This document shows positions 1 through 11,340 of a DNA stretch of 64,000 nucleotides, piece by piece. This DNA comes from Zygnema cylindricum. Taxonomy: Eukaryota > Streptophyta > Zygnematophyceae > Zygnematales > Zygnemataceae. Position numbers and translations under genes: made by a program. The stretch spans positions 106,098-170,097 of the forward strand of contig JBBHKE010002690.1 in NCBI GenBank assembly GCA_037447655.1, given 5' to 3'. The notes under the pieces are model-generated. The model ran no database searches and was not told the origin of the DNA. It worked only from the letters and a program-made list of their open reading frames with translations. The first letter of the stretch is position 1, and the number at the start of each line of letters is the position of its first letter.

Positions 1-132
1 TTATCGCTAATAGTGTGTGTAATTTAGGTAGCAATTCATGTTATTGTAAACTGTTTGTGTAATTTAGGTAACAATTCTTGTTATCGCTAACAGTTTGTGT
101 AATTTAGGTAACAATTCATGTTATCGCTAACT
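1..132 (+). repeat. 40-bp satellite, left edge
   Basis: About three head-to-tail units of the 40-bp satellite that dominates the window. The last five bases, TAACT (128-132), are the left copy of the target duplication flanking the insertion that follows, so the unit was cut directly after GCTAACT. Confidence 0.95.
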
Positions 133-334
133 TGTTGTTCTTTGGTCTAAAATAGACCGCAGAAGCAACCCTAACTATCATGCAAAAAGCTAAGCAAAGC
201 TAGGCCAATGAACAATTATTTGAAATGCATCCTCCATATGCGTATACAGACACAACAAACAACATTTAGGGTTTCATGGAATAATCAACATAAACAAACC
301 CTAGGACAAATGTCCGTTGACTAGATTCATATCA

Positions 335-625
335 ATCGCAGCTGCGTTGTCCCGTACCGGATCACATTTACATCACCCGCGGCTGCGGTGTCCTGCACCG
401 AATCATATCCAAGATAGTAGCAGCTGCGTTGTCCGTACAGATCTTATCCAAAGTAACTGCAGCTGCGTTTGTCCTGTCTCTGTCGCAGCTTCGCTGCTGC
501 GCTGCTCTGCTGCTGCGCTGCTGCGCAGCTCTGCTATATAGCAGCTACGCTGCTCTTCCGTATAGGAGCTGCGCTGCTGTCTGTATAGTTGCTGCGCTGC
601 TGCGCTGCTCTGAGACTGAAAGCTT
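335..625. repeat. degenerate CAGCTGCG / GCTGCGCTGCT tandem tract
   Basis: Inside the solo LTR. The first part has four loose ~40-bp repeats built on GCAGCTGCGTTGTCC followed by GTAC/CACC-type segments. The second part (about 485-615) collapses into short GCTGCGCTGCT repeats. Open frames seen on both strands here come from this low-complexity composition. A smaller GCGCAGC-rich tract lies in the related insertion near 59335-59430. Confidence 0.75.
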
Positions 626-1350
626 TCCAAAAAGACAACACGTACATGTCATCAAGTCCTATTTAACCATAATAGACCATCACTAATAATAAATTAATCG
701 TAAGCGTACACCTGAAAGTCAAGCAATCGTAAGCGTACACTTGTTTGCAAATACGACATATAAAGACACATAAATTAAACTGTCGAAACCCTAAATGATC
801 ACGTAAATATAAGTATTTTAATCAACACTAAATCATTAGTTCGCATAAAACAAAATATTGATGTTTCAAATATTTACACCGACGCGTCCGCAAAATACGC
901 GTCATATGCGACAACTTGCTTAGTCACTTGCGGATAAATCCACGTAGTGAACCGACATCGCATATGTACGGTCCACTAGATAATGCATCATAAAAATTAA
1001 TGTGAATTAAAAATATCGGCACACGCCGTCCGCCCTCCACGTGTACCATGACCAACTTGCCGAAATCAAACCGTACGAACCAAATCGTGTTCGTATGAAA
1101 CCACGTACTTCGCCAAAAATGCGCCTTGTCGCATATTATGTACACGTCATTTTCGATAAATTCGTCAAACCATCCAAAATTGTCCGTACCGCAATTTTGT
1201 TCCTCGTCATAAATGCGCCTGCCAAAAATAAGTACACCTGTCCCCAAAAAGATTCTATGTACCGACGGCGTCCTTTTTAATATATCCCACGTGTCGCATT
1301 ATGTACTTTACGTGCGACCTACCATTTTATCTTCGTCGATTATCTCACGT

Positions 1351-1369
1351 CGGATCGCTTAGCGATCCG
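1351..1369. other. perfect 9-bp-arm palindrome CGGATCGCT-T-AGCGATCCG
   Basis: An inverted repeat with a one-base centre, followed by CCGTCCATTT. A near-identical element (CGGATCGC-GAA-GCGATCCG with the reverse complement of the same flank) lies at 59270-59288. It is the clearest homology between the two LTR-like insertions. Its function is unknown; it could form a hairpin in RNA or be a binding site. Confidence 0.8.
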
Positions 1370-4300
1370 CCGTCCATTTCCTATCACATTTCGCGCCACT
1401 CAATTACTTCATTAATTTTACTCGTACATTTAATTCCCCAAATCCGCAAATCATTTCGAACCTCCACAGTATATCACATAAATGCATACGCACGAAACAT
1501 CGCGTACGCACAAAACGCCGTGTTCACACGAAACTAACTTTTCAAAAACAACATAACTGTTTGTGTAATTTAGGTAACAATTCCTGTTATTGCTAACAGT
1601 TTGTCTAATTTAGGTAACAATTCCTGTTATCCCTAACATCATGCGTAATTTAGGTAACAATTCCTGTTATCGCTTGTAGTTTGTGTATTTTAGGTAACAA
1701 TTTTTGTTATCGCTAACTGTTTGTGTAATTTAGGTCACAATTCTTGTTATCGCTAACTGTTTCTGTAATTTAGGTTACAATTCCTATTATCGCTAAAAGT
1801 TTGTGTAATTTAGGTAACAATTCCATAATCTCTAATAGTTTGTGTTATTTAGGTAACAATTCTTGTTATCTCTAACTATTTATGTAATTTAGGTAATAAT
1901 TCTTGTTATTGCTAATTGTTTGTGTAATTTAGGTAACAATTCCTGTTATCGCTAATAGTGTGTGTAATTTAGGTAGCAATTCATGTTATTGTAAACTATT
2001 TGTGTAATTTAGGTAACAATTATTGTTATTGCTAATAGTGTGTGTAATTTAGGTATCAATTCCTGTTATCGCTAATAGTTTGTGTAATTTAGGTGAAAAT
2101 TCTTGTTATCGCTAACTGTTTGTCTTATTTAGGTAACATTTCCTGTTATCCCTAACAACATACGTAATTTAGGTAACAATTTCTGTTATCGCTTATAGTT
2201 TGTGTATTTTAGGTAACAATTTTTGTTATCCCTAACTGTTTCTGTAATTTAGGTAACAATTCTTGTTATCGCTAATTGTTTTCTGTAATTTAGGTATTAA
2301 TTCCTTTTATCGCTAAAAGTTTGTGTAATTTAGGTAAAAATTCCATAATCTCTAATAGTTTGTGTAATTGAGGTAACAATTCTTGTTATCGCTAACTGTT
2401 TGTGTAATTTAGGTAACAATTCTTGTTATCGCTTACTTTGTGTAATTTAGGTAACAATTCTTGTTATCGCTAAGTGTTTATGTAATTTAGGTAACACTTC
2501 TTGTTATCGCTAATTGTTTGTGTAATTTAGGTAACAATTCTTGTTATCGCTAATAGTGTGTGTAATTTAGGTAGCAATTCATGTTATCGTAAACTGTTTG
2601 TGTAATTTAGGTTACAATTGTCGTTATCGCTAACAGTTTGTGTAATTTAGGTAACAATTCATGTTAGAGCAAACTATTTGTGTAATTTCTGTAACAATTC
2701 TTGTTATCGCTAACAGTTTGTGTAATTTAGGTAACAATTCCTGTTATCGCTAACTGTTTGTGTAATTTAGGTAACAATTATTGTTATCTCTAATTGTTTG
2801 TGTATTTTAGGTCACTATTCATGTGATCGCTAATAGTTTGTGTAATGTAGGTAACAATTCTTGTTATCGCTAACTGATTGTGTATTATAGGAAATTCTGT
2901 TATCGCTAACTGTTTGTGTAATTTAGGTAATAATTCGTGTTATCCCTAATAGTGTGTGTAATTTAGGTAGCAATTCATGTTATTGTAAACTATTTGTGTA
3001 ATTTAGGTAACAATTATTGTTATTGCTAATAGTGTATGTAATTTAGGTAACAATTCCTGTTATCGCTAATAGTTTGTGTAATTTAGGTGAAATTTCTTGT
3101 TATCGCTAACTGTTTGTCTAATTTAGGTAACATTTCATGTTATCCCTAACAACATACGTAATTTAGGTAACAATTCCTGTTATCGCTTATAGTTTGTGTA
3201 TTTTAGGTAACAATTTTGTTATCGCTAACTGTTTGTGTAATTTAGGTAACAATTCTTGTTATAGCTAACTGTTTCTGTAATTTAGGTAAGAATTCCTTTT
3301 ATCGCTAAAAGTTTGTGTAATTTAGGTAAAAATTCCATAATTTCTAATAGTTTGTGTAATTTAGGTAACAATTCTTGTTATCGCTAACTGTTTGTGTAAT
3401 TTAGGTAACAATTCATGTTAGAGCAAACTATTTGTGTAATTTCGGTAACAATTCTTGTTATCGCTAAAAGTTTGTGTTATTTAGGTAACAATTATTGTTA
3501 TCGCTAACTGTTTGTGTAATTTAGGTAACAATTATTGTTATCGCTAATTGTTTGTGTAATTTAGGTCATAATTCCTGTTATCGCTAATAGTTTGTGTAAT
3601 GTAGGTAATTCTTATTGTTATCGCTAACTGTTTGTGTATTATAGGAAATCCTGTTATCGCTAACAGTTTGTGTAATTTAGGTAACAATTCCTGTTATCGC
3701 TAAGTTTGTGTAATTTAGGTAAAAATTCTTGTTATTGCTAATTGTTTGTGTAATTATGGTAATAATTCTTGTTATGGCTAATAGTTTGTGTAATTTAGGT
3801 AACCATTCTTGTTATCGCTAATTGTTTGTGTTATTTAGGTAACAATTCCTGTTATCGCTTATAGTTTGTGTAATTTAGGTACCAATTCTTGTTATCGCGA
3901 GGAGTATGTGTAATTTAGGTAAAAAATCCTATTATCGCTAACTGTTTGTGTAATTTAGGTAACAATTATTGTTATCGTTAACTATTTCTGTAATTTAGGT
4001 AACAATTCCTGTTATTGCTAACTGTTTGTGTACTTTAGGTAACAATTCGTGTTATTGCTAACAGTTTGTGTAATTTAGGTAAGAATTCTTGTTATCGCTA
4101 ATTGTTTATGTAATTTAGGTAACAATTCATATTAGCTCAAACTATTTGTGTAATTTAGGTAACCATTCTTGTTATCGCTAATTGTTTGTGTAATTTAGGT
4201 AACAATTCTTGTTATCCCTAACTATTTGTGTAATTTAGATGACAATTCCTGTTATCGCTCACAGTTTGTGTAATTTAGATAACAACTCTTTTTATCGCTA

Positions 4301-6264
4301 ACTGTTTCTGTAATTTAGGTAACAATTCTTGTTATCCCTAACAGTATGCGTAATTTAGGTAACAATTCCTGTTATCGCTTATAGTTTGTGTATTTAGGTA
4401 ACAATTTTTGGTATCGATAACTGTTTGTGTAATTTAGGTAACAATTCCTATTATCGCTAACTGTTTCTATAATTTAGGTAACAATTTCTGTTATCGCTAA
4501 AAGTTTGTGTAATTTAGGTAACAATTCCTGTTATCGCTAAAAGTTTGTGTAATTTAGGTAGCAGTTCTTGTTATCGCTAATAGTGTGTGTAATTTAGCTA
4601 GCAATTCATGTTATCGTAAAATGTTTGTGTAATTTAGGTAATAATTATTGTTATCGCTAACTGTTTATGTAATTTAGGTAACAATTCTTGTTATCGCTAA
4701 TTGTTTGTGTAATTTATGTAACTATTATTGTTATCGCTAATAGTTTGTGTAATTTAGGTAACAATTATTGTTATCGCTAATTGTTTGTGTAATTGAGGTA
4801 ACAATTCTTGTTATGGCTAATAGTTTGTGTAATTTAGGTAACAATTCTTGTTATCGCTAATTGTTTGTGTATTTTAGGTAACAATTCCTGTTATCGCTAA
4901 TAGTTTGTGTAATTTAGGTACCAATTCTTGTTATCCCTAACTGTTTGTGTAATTTAGGTAACAATTCCTGTTATAGCTAACTGTTTGTGTAATTTAGGTA
5001 ACAATTCCTTTTATTGCTAACAGTTTGTGTAATTAGGTAACAATTCTTGTTATCGCTAATTGTTTCTGTAATTTAGGTAACAATTCTTGTTATCGCTAAT
5101 AGTTTATGTAATTTAGGTAACAATTTATCTTAGCGCAAACTATTTGTGTAATTTAGGTAAAAATTCTTGTAATCGCTAACGGTTTGTGTAATTTAGGTAA
5201 CAATTCCTGTTATCTTTAACTGTTTGTGTAATTTAGGTAACAATTCGTGTTGTCGCTAACTGTTTGTGTAATTTAGGTATCAATTCGTGTTATTGCTAAT
5301 TGTTTGTGAAATTTAGGTAACAATTCTTGCTATCTCTAATTGTTTGTGTAATTAAGGTAACAATTCATATTATCGCAAACTGTTTTTGTCATTTTGGTAA
5401 CAATTCTTGTTATCGCTGACAGTTTGAGTAATTTAGGTAACAATTGCTGTTATGGCTAACTGTTTCTGTAATTTAGGTAACAATTCTTGTTATCGCTAAT
5501 TGTTTGTGTAATTTAGGTAACAATTATTGTTATCGCTTATAGTTTGTGTAATTTAGGTAACAATTCTTGTTATCGCTAACAATTTGTGTCATTTAGGTAA
5601 TAATTCTTGTTTTCGCTAACAGTTTGTGTAATTTAGGTAACAATTCCTATTATCGCTAACAGTTTGTGTAATTTAGGTAACAATTCTTGTTACCGCTAAC
5701 TGTTTTTGTAATTTAGGTCATAATTCTTGTTATCGCTAATAGTTTGTGTAAATAAGGTAAAAATTCTTGTTATTGCTAATTGTTTGTGTAATTTAGGTAA
5801 CAATTCTTGGTATGGCTAATAGTTTGTGCAATTTAGGTAACAATTCCTGTTATCGCTAATAGTTTGTGTAATTTAGGTAACAATTCTTGTTATCGCTAAC
5901 TATTTGTGTATTTTAGGAAACAATTCCTGTTATTGCTAACAGTTTGTGTAATTTAGGTAATAATTCTTGTTATCGCTAACAGCTTTTGTAATTTAGGTAA
6001 CAATTCTTGTTATCGCTAATTGTTTGTGTAATTTAGGTAACAATTCCTGTTATCGCTAATAGTTTTTGTAATTTAGGTAACAATTCTTGTTATCGCTAAC
6101 AATTTGTGTAATTTAGGTAAAAATTCCTGTTATCGCTAACAGTTTGTGTAATTTAGGTAACAATTCCTGTTATCGCTAACAGTTTGTGTAATTTAGGTAA
6201 CAATTCCTGTTATCGCTTACTGTTTTTGTAATTTAGGTAACAATTCTAGTTATCGCTAACAGTT

Positions 6265-7290
6265 TGTGTAATTTAGGTAACAATTCTTGTTATCCCTAAC
6301 TGTTTGTGTAATTCAGATTATAATTCCTGTTATCGTTTACAGTTTGTGTAATTTAGATAACAACTCTTGTTATCGCTATCTGTTTCAGTAATTTTGGTAA
6401 CAATACCTATTATCCCTAACAGTATGCGTAATTTAGGTAACAATTCCTGTTATCGCTTATAGTTTGTGTATTTTAGGTAACAATTTTTGTTATCGCTAAC
6501 TGTTTGTGTAATTTAGGTAACAATTCCTTTTATCGCTAACACTTTGTGTTATTTAGGTAACAATTCCTGTTATCGCTAAAAGTTTGTGTAATTTAAGTAA
6601 CAATTCTTGTTATCGCTAATTGTTTATGTAATTTCGGTAACAATTCTTGTTATCGCTAACAGTTTGTGTAATTAAGGTAACAATTCCTGTTATCGCTAAC
6701 TGTTTGTGTAATTTAGGTAACAATTATTGTTATCGCTAATTGTTTGTGTAATTTAGGTAACAATTCATGTTATCGCTAATAGTTTGTGTAATTTAGGTAA
6801 CAATTCTTGTTATCGCTAACTTTTTGTGTATTTTAGGTAACAATTTTGTTATCGCTAACAGTTTGTGTATTTTAGGTAACAATTTTTGTTATCGCTAACT
6901 GTTTCTGTAATTTAGGTAACAATTCCTGTTATCGCTAACAGTTTGTTTAATTTAGGTAACAATTCGTGTTATCGCTAAAAGTTTGTGTAATTTAGGTAAC
7001 AATTCTAGTTATCGCTAACTGTTTATGTAATTTCGGTAACAATTCTTATTATCGCTAACAGTTTGTGTAATTAAGGTAACAATTCCTGTTATCGCTAACT
7101 GTTTGTGTAATTTAGGTAAAAATTATTGTTATCGCTAATTGTTTGTGTAATTTAGGTAACAATTCATGTTATTGCTAATAGTTTGTGTAATTTAGGTAAA
7201 AATTCTTGTTATCGCTAACTCTTTGTGTAATTTAGGTAACAATTATTGTTATTGCTAATAGTTTGTGTAATTTAGGTAACAATTCCTGTT
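6265..7290 (+). repeat. satellite higher-order block, copy 1 of 2
   Basis: A run of about 25 units with the distinctive series ATTCAGATTATAATT, GATAACAACTC, TGTTTCAGTAATTTTGG and AGTATGCGTAATTT. The same units recur in the same order at about 10320-11340. The ATTCAG marker is at 6311 and 10366, an offset of about 4,055 bp. Confidence 0.8.
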
Positions 7291-9364
7291 ATGGCTAATA
7301 GTTTGTGTTATTTAGGTAACAATTTTTGTTATCGCTAATTGTTTGTGTAATTTAGGTAACAATTCTTGTTATCGCTAATAGTTTGTGTAATTTAGGTAAC
7401 AATTTCTGTTATCGCTAAAAGTTTGGGTAATTTAATTAACAATTCCTTTATCTCTAATAGTTTGTGTAATTTAGGTAACAATTCCTGGTATCGCTAACAG
7501 TTTGAGTAATTTAATTAACAATTCATGTTATCGCTAATTGTTTTTGTAATTTAGGTAAGAATTCTTGTTATCGCTAATAGTTTGTATAATTTAGGTAACA
7601 ATTTTGTTGTTGCTAATTGTTTGTGTAATTTAGGTAACAATTCATGTTAGCGCAAATTTGTGTAATTTAGGTAACAATTTTTGTTATCGTTAACAATTTG
7701 TGTAATTTAGGTAACAATTCTTATTATCGCTAATAGTTTGTGTAATTTAGGTAACAATTCCCTTTATCGCTAACAGTTTGTGTAATTTAGGTAACAATTC
7801 CTGTTATCGCTAATAGTTTGTGTATTTTAGGTAACAATTCTTGTAATCGCTAAAAGTTAATGTAATTCAGGTAACAATTCTTGTTATCGCTTATAGTTTG
7901 TGTAATTAAGGTAACAATTTTTGTTATCGCTAATTGTTTCTGTAATTTAGGTAAGAATTCCTGTTATCGCTAATAGTTTGTGTAATTTAGGTAACAATTC
8001 TAGTTATCGCTAAAAGTTTGTGTAATTTAGGGAACAATTCCTTTATCTCTAATAGTTTGTGTAATTTAGGTAACAATTCTTGTTATCGCTAACTATTTGT
8101 GTAATTTAGGTAACAATTCTTGTTATCGCTAACAAATTTGTGTAATTTAGATAACAATTCTTGTTATCGCTAACTATTTATGTAATTTAGGTAACAATTC
8201 TTGTTATCGCTAACTGTTTGGGGAATTTATGTAAGAATTCATGTTATCGCTAACAGTTTTGTAATTTAGGTAACAATTCCTGTTATCGCTAACAATTTGT
8301 GTAATTTAGGTAACAATTCTTGTTATCGCTAACAATTTGTGTAATTTAGGTAACAATTCCTAGCATCGCTAACAGTTTGGGTAATTTAATTAACAATTCA
8401 TGTTATCGCTAACTGTTTTTGTAATTTAGGTAACAATTATTGTTATTGCTAATAGTTTGTGTAATCTAGGTAACAATTCCTTTTATCGCTAATAGTTTGT
8501 GTAATTTAGGTGAAATTTTTTGTTATCGCTAACTTTTTGTCTAATTTAGGTTACAATTCCTGTTATCGCTAACAATTTGTGTAATTTAGGTAACAATTCC
8601 TGTTATCGCTAACAGTTTGTGTAATTTAATTAACAATTCATGTTATCGCTAACTGTTTTTGTAATTTAGGTAACAATCCTGTTATTGCTAACAATTTGTG
8701 TAATTTAGGTAACAATTTTTGTTATCGCTAATTGTTTGTGTAATTTAGGTAACAATTCCTGTTATCGCTAATAGTTTGTGTAATTTAGGTAATAATTCTT
8801 GTAATCGCTAATAGTTTTTGTAATTAAGGTAACAATTCATGTTAGCGCAAACTGTTTGTGTAATTTAGGTAACAATTCTTGTTATCGCTGACAGTTTGTG
8901 TAATTTACGTAACAATTCCTGTTATCGCTAATAGTTTGTGTAATGTTATCCCTAATAGTTTGTGTAATTTAGGTAACAATTCTTGTTATCGCTAACATTT
9001 TGTGTAATTTATGTAACAATTCCTGTTATCGCTAACAGTTTGTGTAATTTAGGTTAGTATTGTGGTTATCGCTAATTGTTTGTGTAATTTAGGTAACAAT
9101 TCCTGTTATCGCTAATAGTTTGTGTAATTTAGGTAACAATTTCTATTATTGCTAACTTTTGTGTTATTTAGGTAACAATTCCTGTTATCGCTAAAAGTTT
9201 GTGTAATTTAGGTAACAATTTTTGTTATCGCTAACAGTTTGTGTAATTTACGTAACAATTCTTGTTATCGCTAACTGTTTTTGTAATTAAGGTGACAATT
9301 CTTGTTATCGCTAATATTTTGAGTAATTTAGGTAACAATTCCTGTTATCGCTTATTGTTTGTGT

Positions 9365-9960
9365 AATTTAGGTAACAATTCTTGTTATCCCTAACTATTT
9401 GTGTAATTTAGATTACAATTCCTGTTATCGCTAAGAGTTTGTGTAATTTAGGTAACAATTCATGTTATCGCTAACTATTTGTGTAATTTAGGTAAAAATT
9501 CTTATTATCGCTAATTGTTTGTGTAATTTAGGTAATAATTTCTACTATCGCTAATAGTTTGTGTAGTTTAGGTAACAATTCTTGTTATCGCTAACAACTT
9601 CTGTAATGTAGGTAACAATTCCTGTTATCGCTAACAGTTTGTGTAATTTAGGTAACAATTCATGATATCGCTAACTATTTGTGTAATTTAGGTAACAATT
9701 CTTGTTATCGCTCATTGTTTGTGTAATTTAGGTAACAATTTCTGTTATCGCTAATATTTTGTGTAATTTAGGTAACAATTCTTGTTATCGCTAACAACTT
9801 CTGTAATTTAGGTAACAATTCCTATTATCGCTAACAGTTTGTAAAATTTAGGTAACAAATCTTGTTGTTGCTATATGTTTGTGTAATTTAGGTAACAATT
9901 CCTGTTATTGATAACCGTTTGTGTAATTAAGGTAACAATTCTTGTTATCGCTAACAGTTT
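9365..9960 (+). repeat. satellite block also present at ~21665-22260
   Basis: Ordered rare variants (TTCTACTATCGC, GTGTAGTTTAGG, CTAACAACTTCTGTAATG) reappear in the same order about 12.3 kb further on. The two copies differ by scattered substitutions, so this duplication is older than the identical one at 21.97/23.53 kb. Confidence 0.75.
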
Positions 9961-10319
9961 GTGTAATTTACGTAACAATTTTTGGTTTCGCTAATTTTTT
10001 GTGTAATTTAGGTAACAATTCGTGTTATCGCTATTAGTTTTTGTAATTTAGGTAAGAATTCATGTTAGCGCAAACTTTTTGTGTAATTTAGGTAACAATT
10101 TTTGTTATCGCTAACAGTTTGTGTAGTTTAGGTAACAATTCCTGTTATCGCTAACTGTTTGTGTAATTTAGGTAACAATTCTTGTTGTCGCTAAATATTT
10201 GTGTAATTTAGGTAAAAATTCCTGTTATTGCTAATTGTTTGTGTAATTTAGGTAACAATATGTGTTATTGCTAACTATTTGTGTAATTTAGGTAAAAATT
10301 CTTGCTATCTCTAATTGTT

Positions 10320-11340
10320 TGTGTAATTTAGGTAACAATTCTTGTTATCCCTAACTGTTTGTGTAATTCAGATTATAATTCCTGTTATCGCTGACAGTTT
10401 GTGTAATTTAGATAACAACTCTTGTTATCGCTATCTGTTTCAGTAATTTTGGTAACAATACCTATTATCCCTAAAAGTATGCGTAATTTAGGTAACAATT
10501 CTTGTTATCGCTTATAGTTTGTGTATTTTAGGTAACAATTTTTGTTATCGCTAACTGTTTGTGTAATTTAGGTAACAATTCCTTTTATCGCTAACACTTT
10601 GTGTTATTTAGGTAACAATTCCTGTTATCGCTAAAAGTTTGTGTAATTTAAGTAACAATTCTTGTTATCGCTAATTGTTTATGTAATTTCGGTAACAATT
10701 CTTGTTATCGCAAACAGTTTGTGTAATTAAGGTAATAAATCTTGTTATGGCTAACTTTTTGTGTATTTTAGGTAACAATTATTGTTATCGCTAATTGTTT
10801 GTGTAATTTAGGTAACAATTCATGTTATCGCTAATAGTTTGTGTAATTTAGGTAACAATTCTTCTAATCGCTAACTTTTTGTGTATTTTAGGTAACAATT
10901 TTGTTATCGCTAACAGTTTGTGTATTTTAGGTAACAATTTTTGTTATCGCTAACTGCTTCTGTAATTTAGGTAACAATTCTTGTTATCGCTAACAGTTTG
11001 TTTAATTTAGGTAACAATTCGTGTTATCGCTAAAAGTTTGTGTAATTTAGGTAACAATTCTAGTTATCGCTAACTGTTTATGTAATTTCGGTAACAATTC
11101 TTATTATCGTTAACAGTTTGTGTAATTAAGGTTACAATTCCTGTTATCGCTAAGTGTTTGTGTAATTTAGGTAAAAATTATTGTTATCGCTAATTGTTTG
11201 TGTAATTTAGGTAACAATTCCTGTTATTGCTAATAGTTTGTGTAATTTAGGTAAAAATTCTTGTTATTGCTAATTGTTTGTGAAATTTAGGCAACAATTC
11301 TTGGTATGGCTAATAGTTTGTATAATTTAGGTAACAATTC
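10320..11340 (+). repeat. satellite higher-order block, copy 2 of 2
   Basis: Second copy of the block at 6265-7290, sharing the rare-variant series in order with scattered substitutions. The preservation of order rules out chance similarity of individual units and indicates a segmental duplication within the array. Confidence 0.8.

Larger units (their letters stand above)
133..1553. mobile_element. solo-LTR-like insertion with perfect TSD
   Basis: A 1,421-bp non-satellite block. It begins TGTTGTTCTTTG and ends CAAAAACAACA, so it has the TG...CA ends and short inverted termini (TGTTG/CAACA) of an LTR. It is flanked by identical 5-bp duplications, TAACT at 128-132 and 1554-1558, and removing the insert plus one copy restores a normal satellite unit. 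No gag or pol motif is present, and short open frames inside (for example 924-1247 on the minus strand) match nothing I recognise. It shares CCGTACAGATC, a GCTGCG-rich tract and a CGGATCGC palindrome with the 58484-60397 insertion in the opposite orientation. A solo LTR left by LTR-LTR recombination is the best reading. The superfamily is not decidable here. Confidence 0.8.

Noticed and set aside
317-686. Open frames on both strands in the GCTGCG tract
   Set aside because: Overlapping frames on both strands of a low-complexity repeat give Ser/Ala/Cys-rich translations with no domain.
924-1537. Frames of 78-107 residues within the left solo LTR
   Set aside because: No recognisable motif, overlapping on both strands, inside an LTR-like non-coding element.
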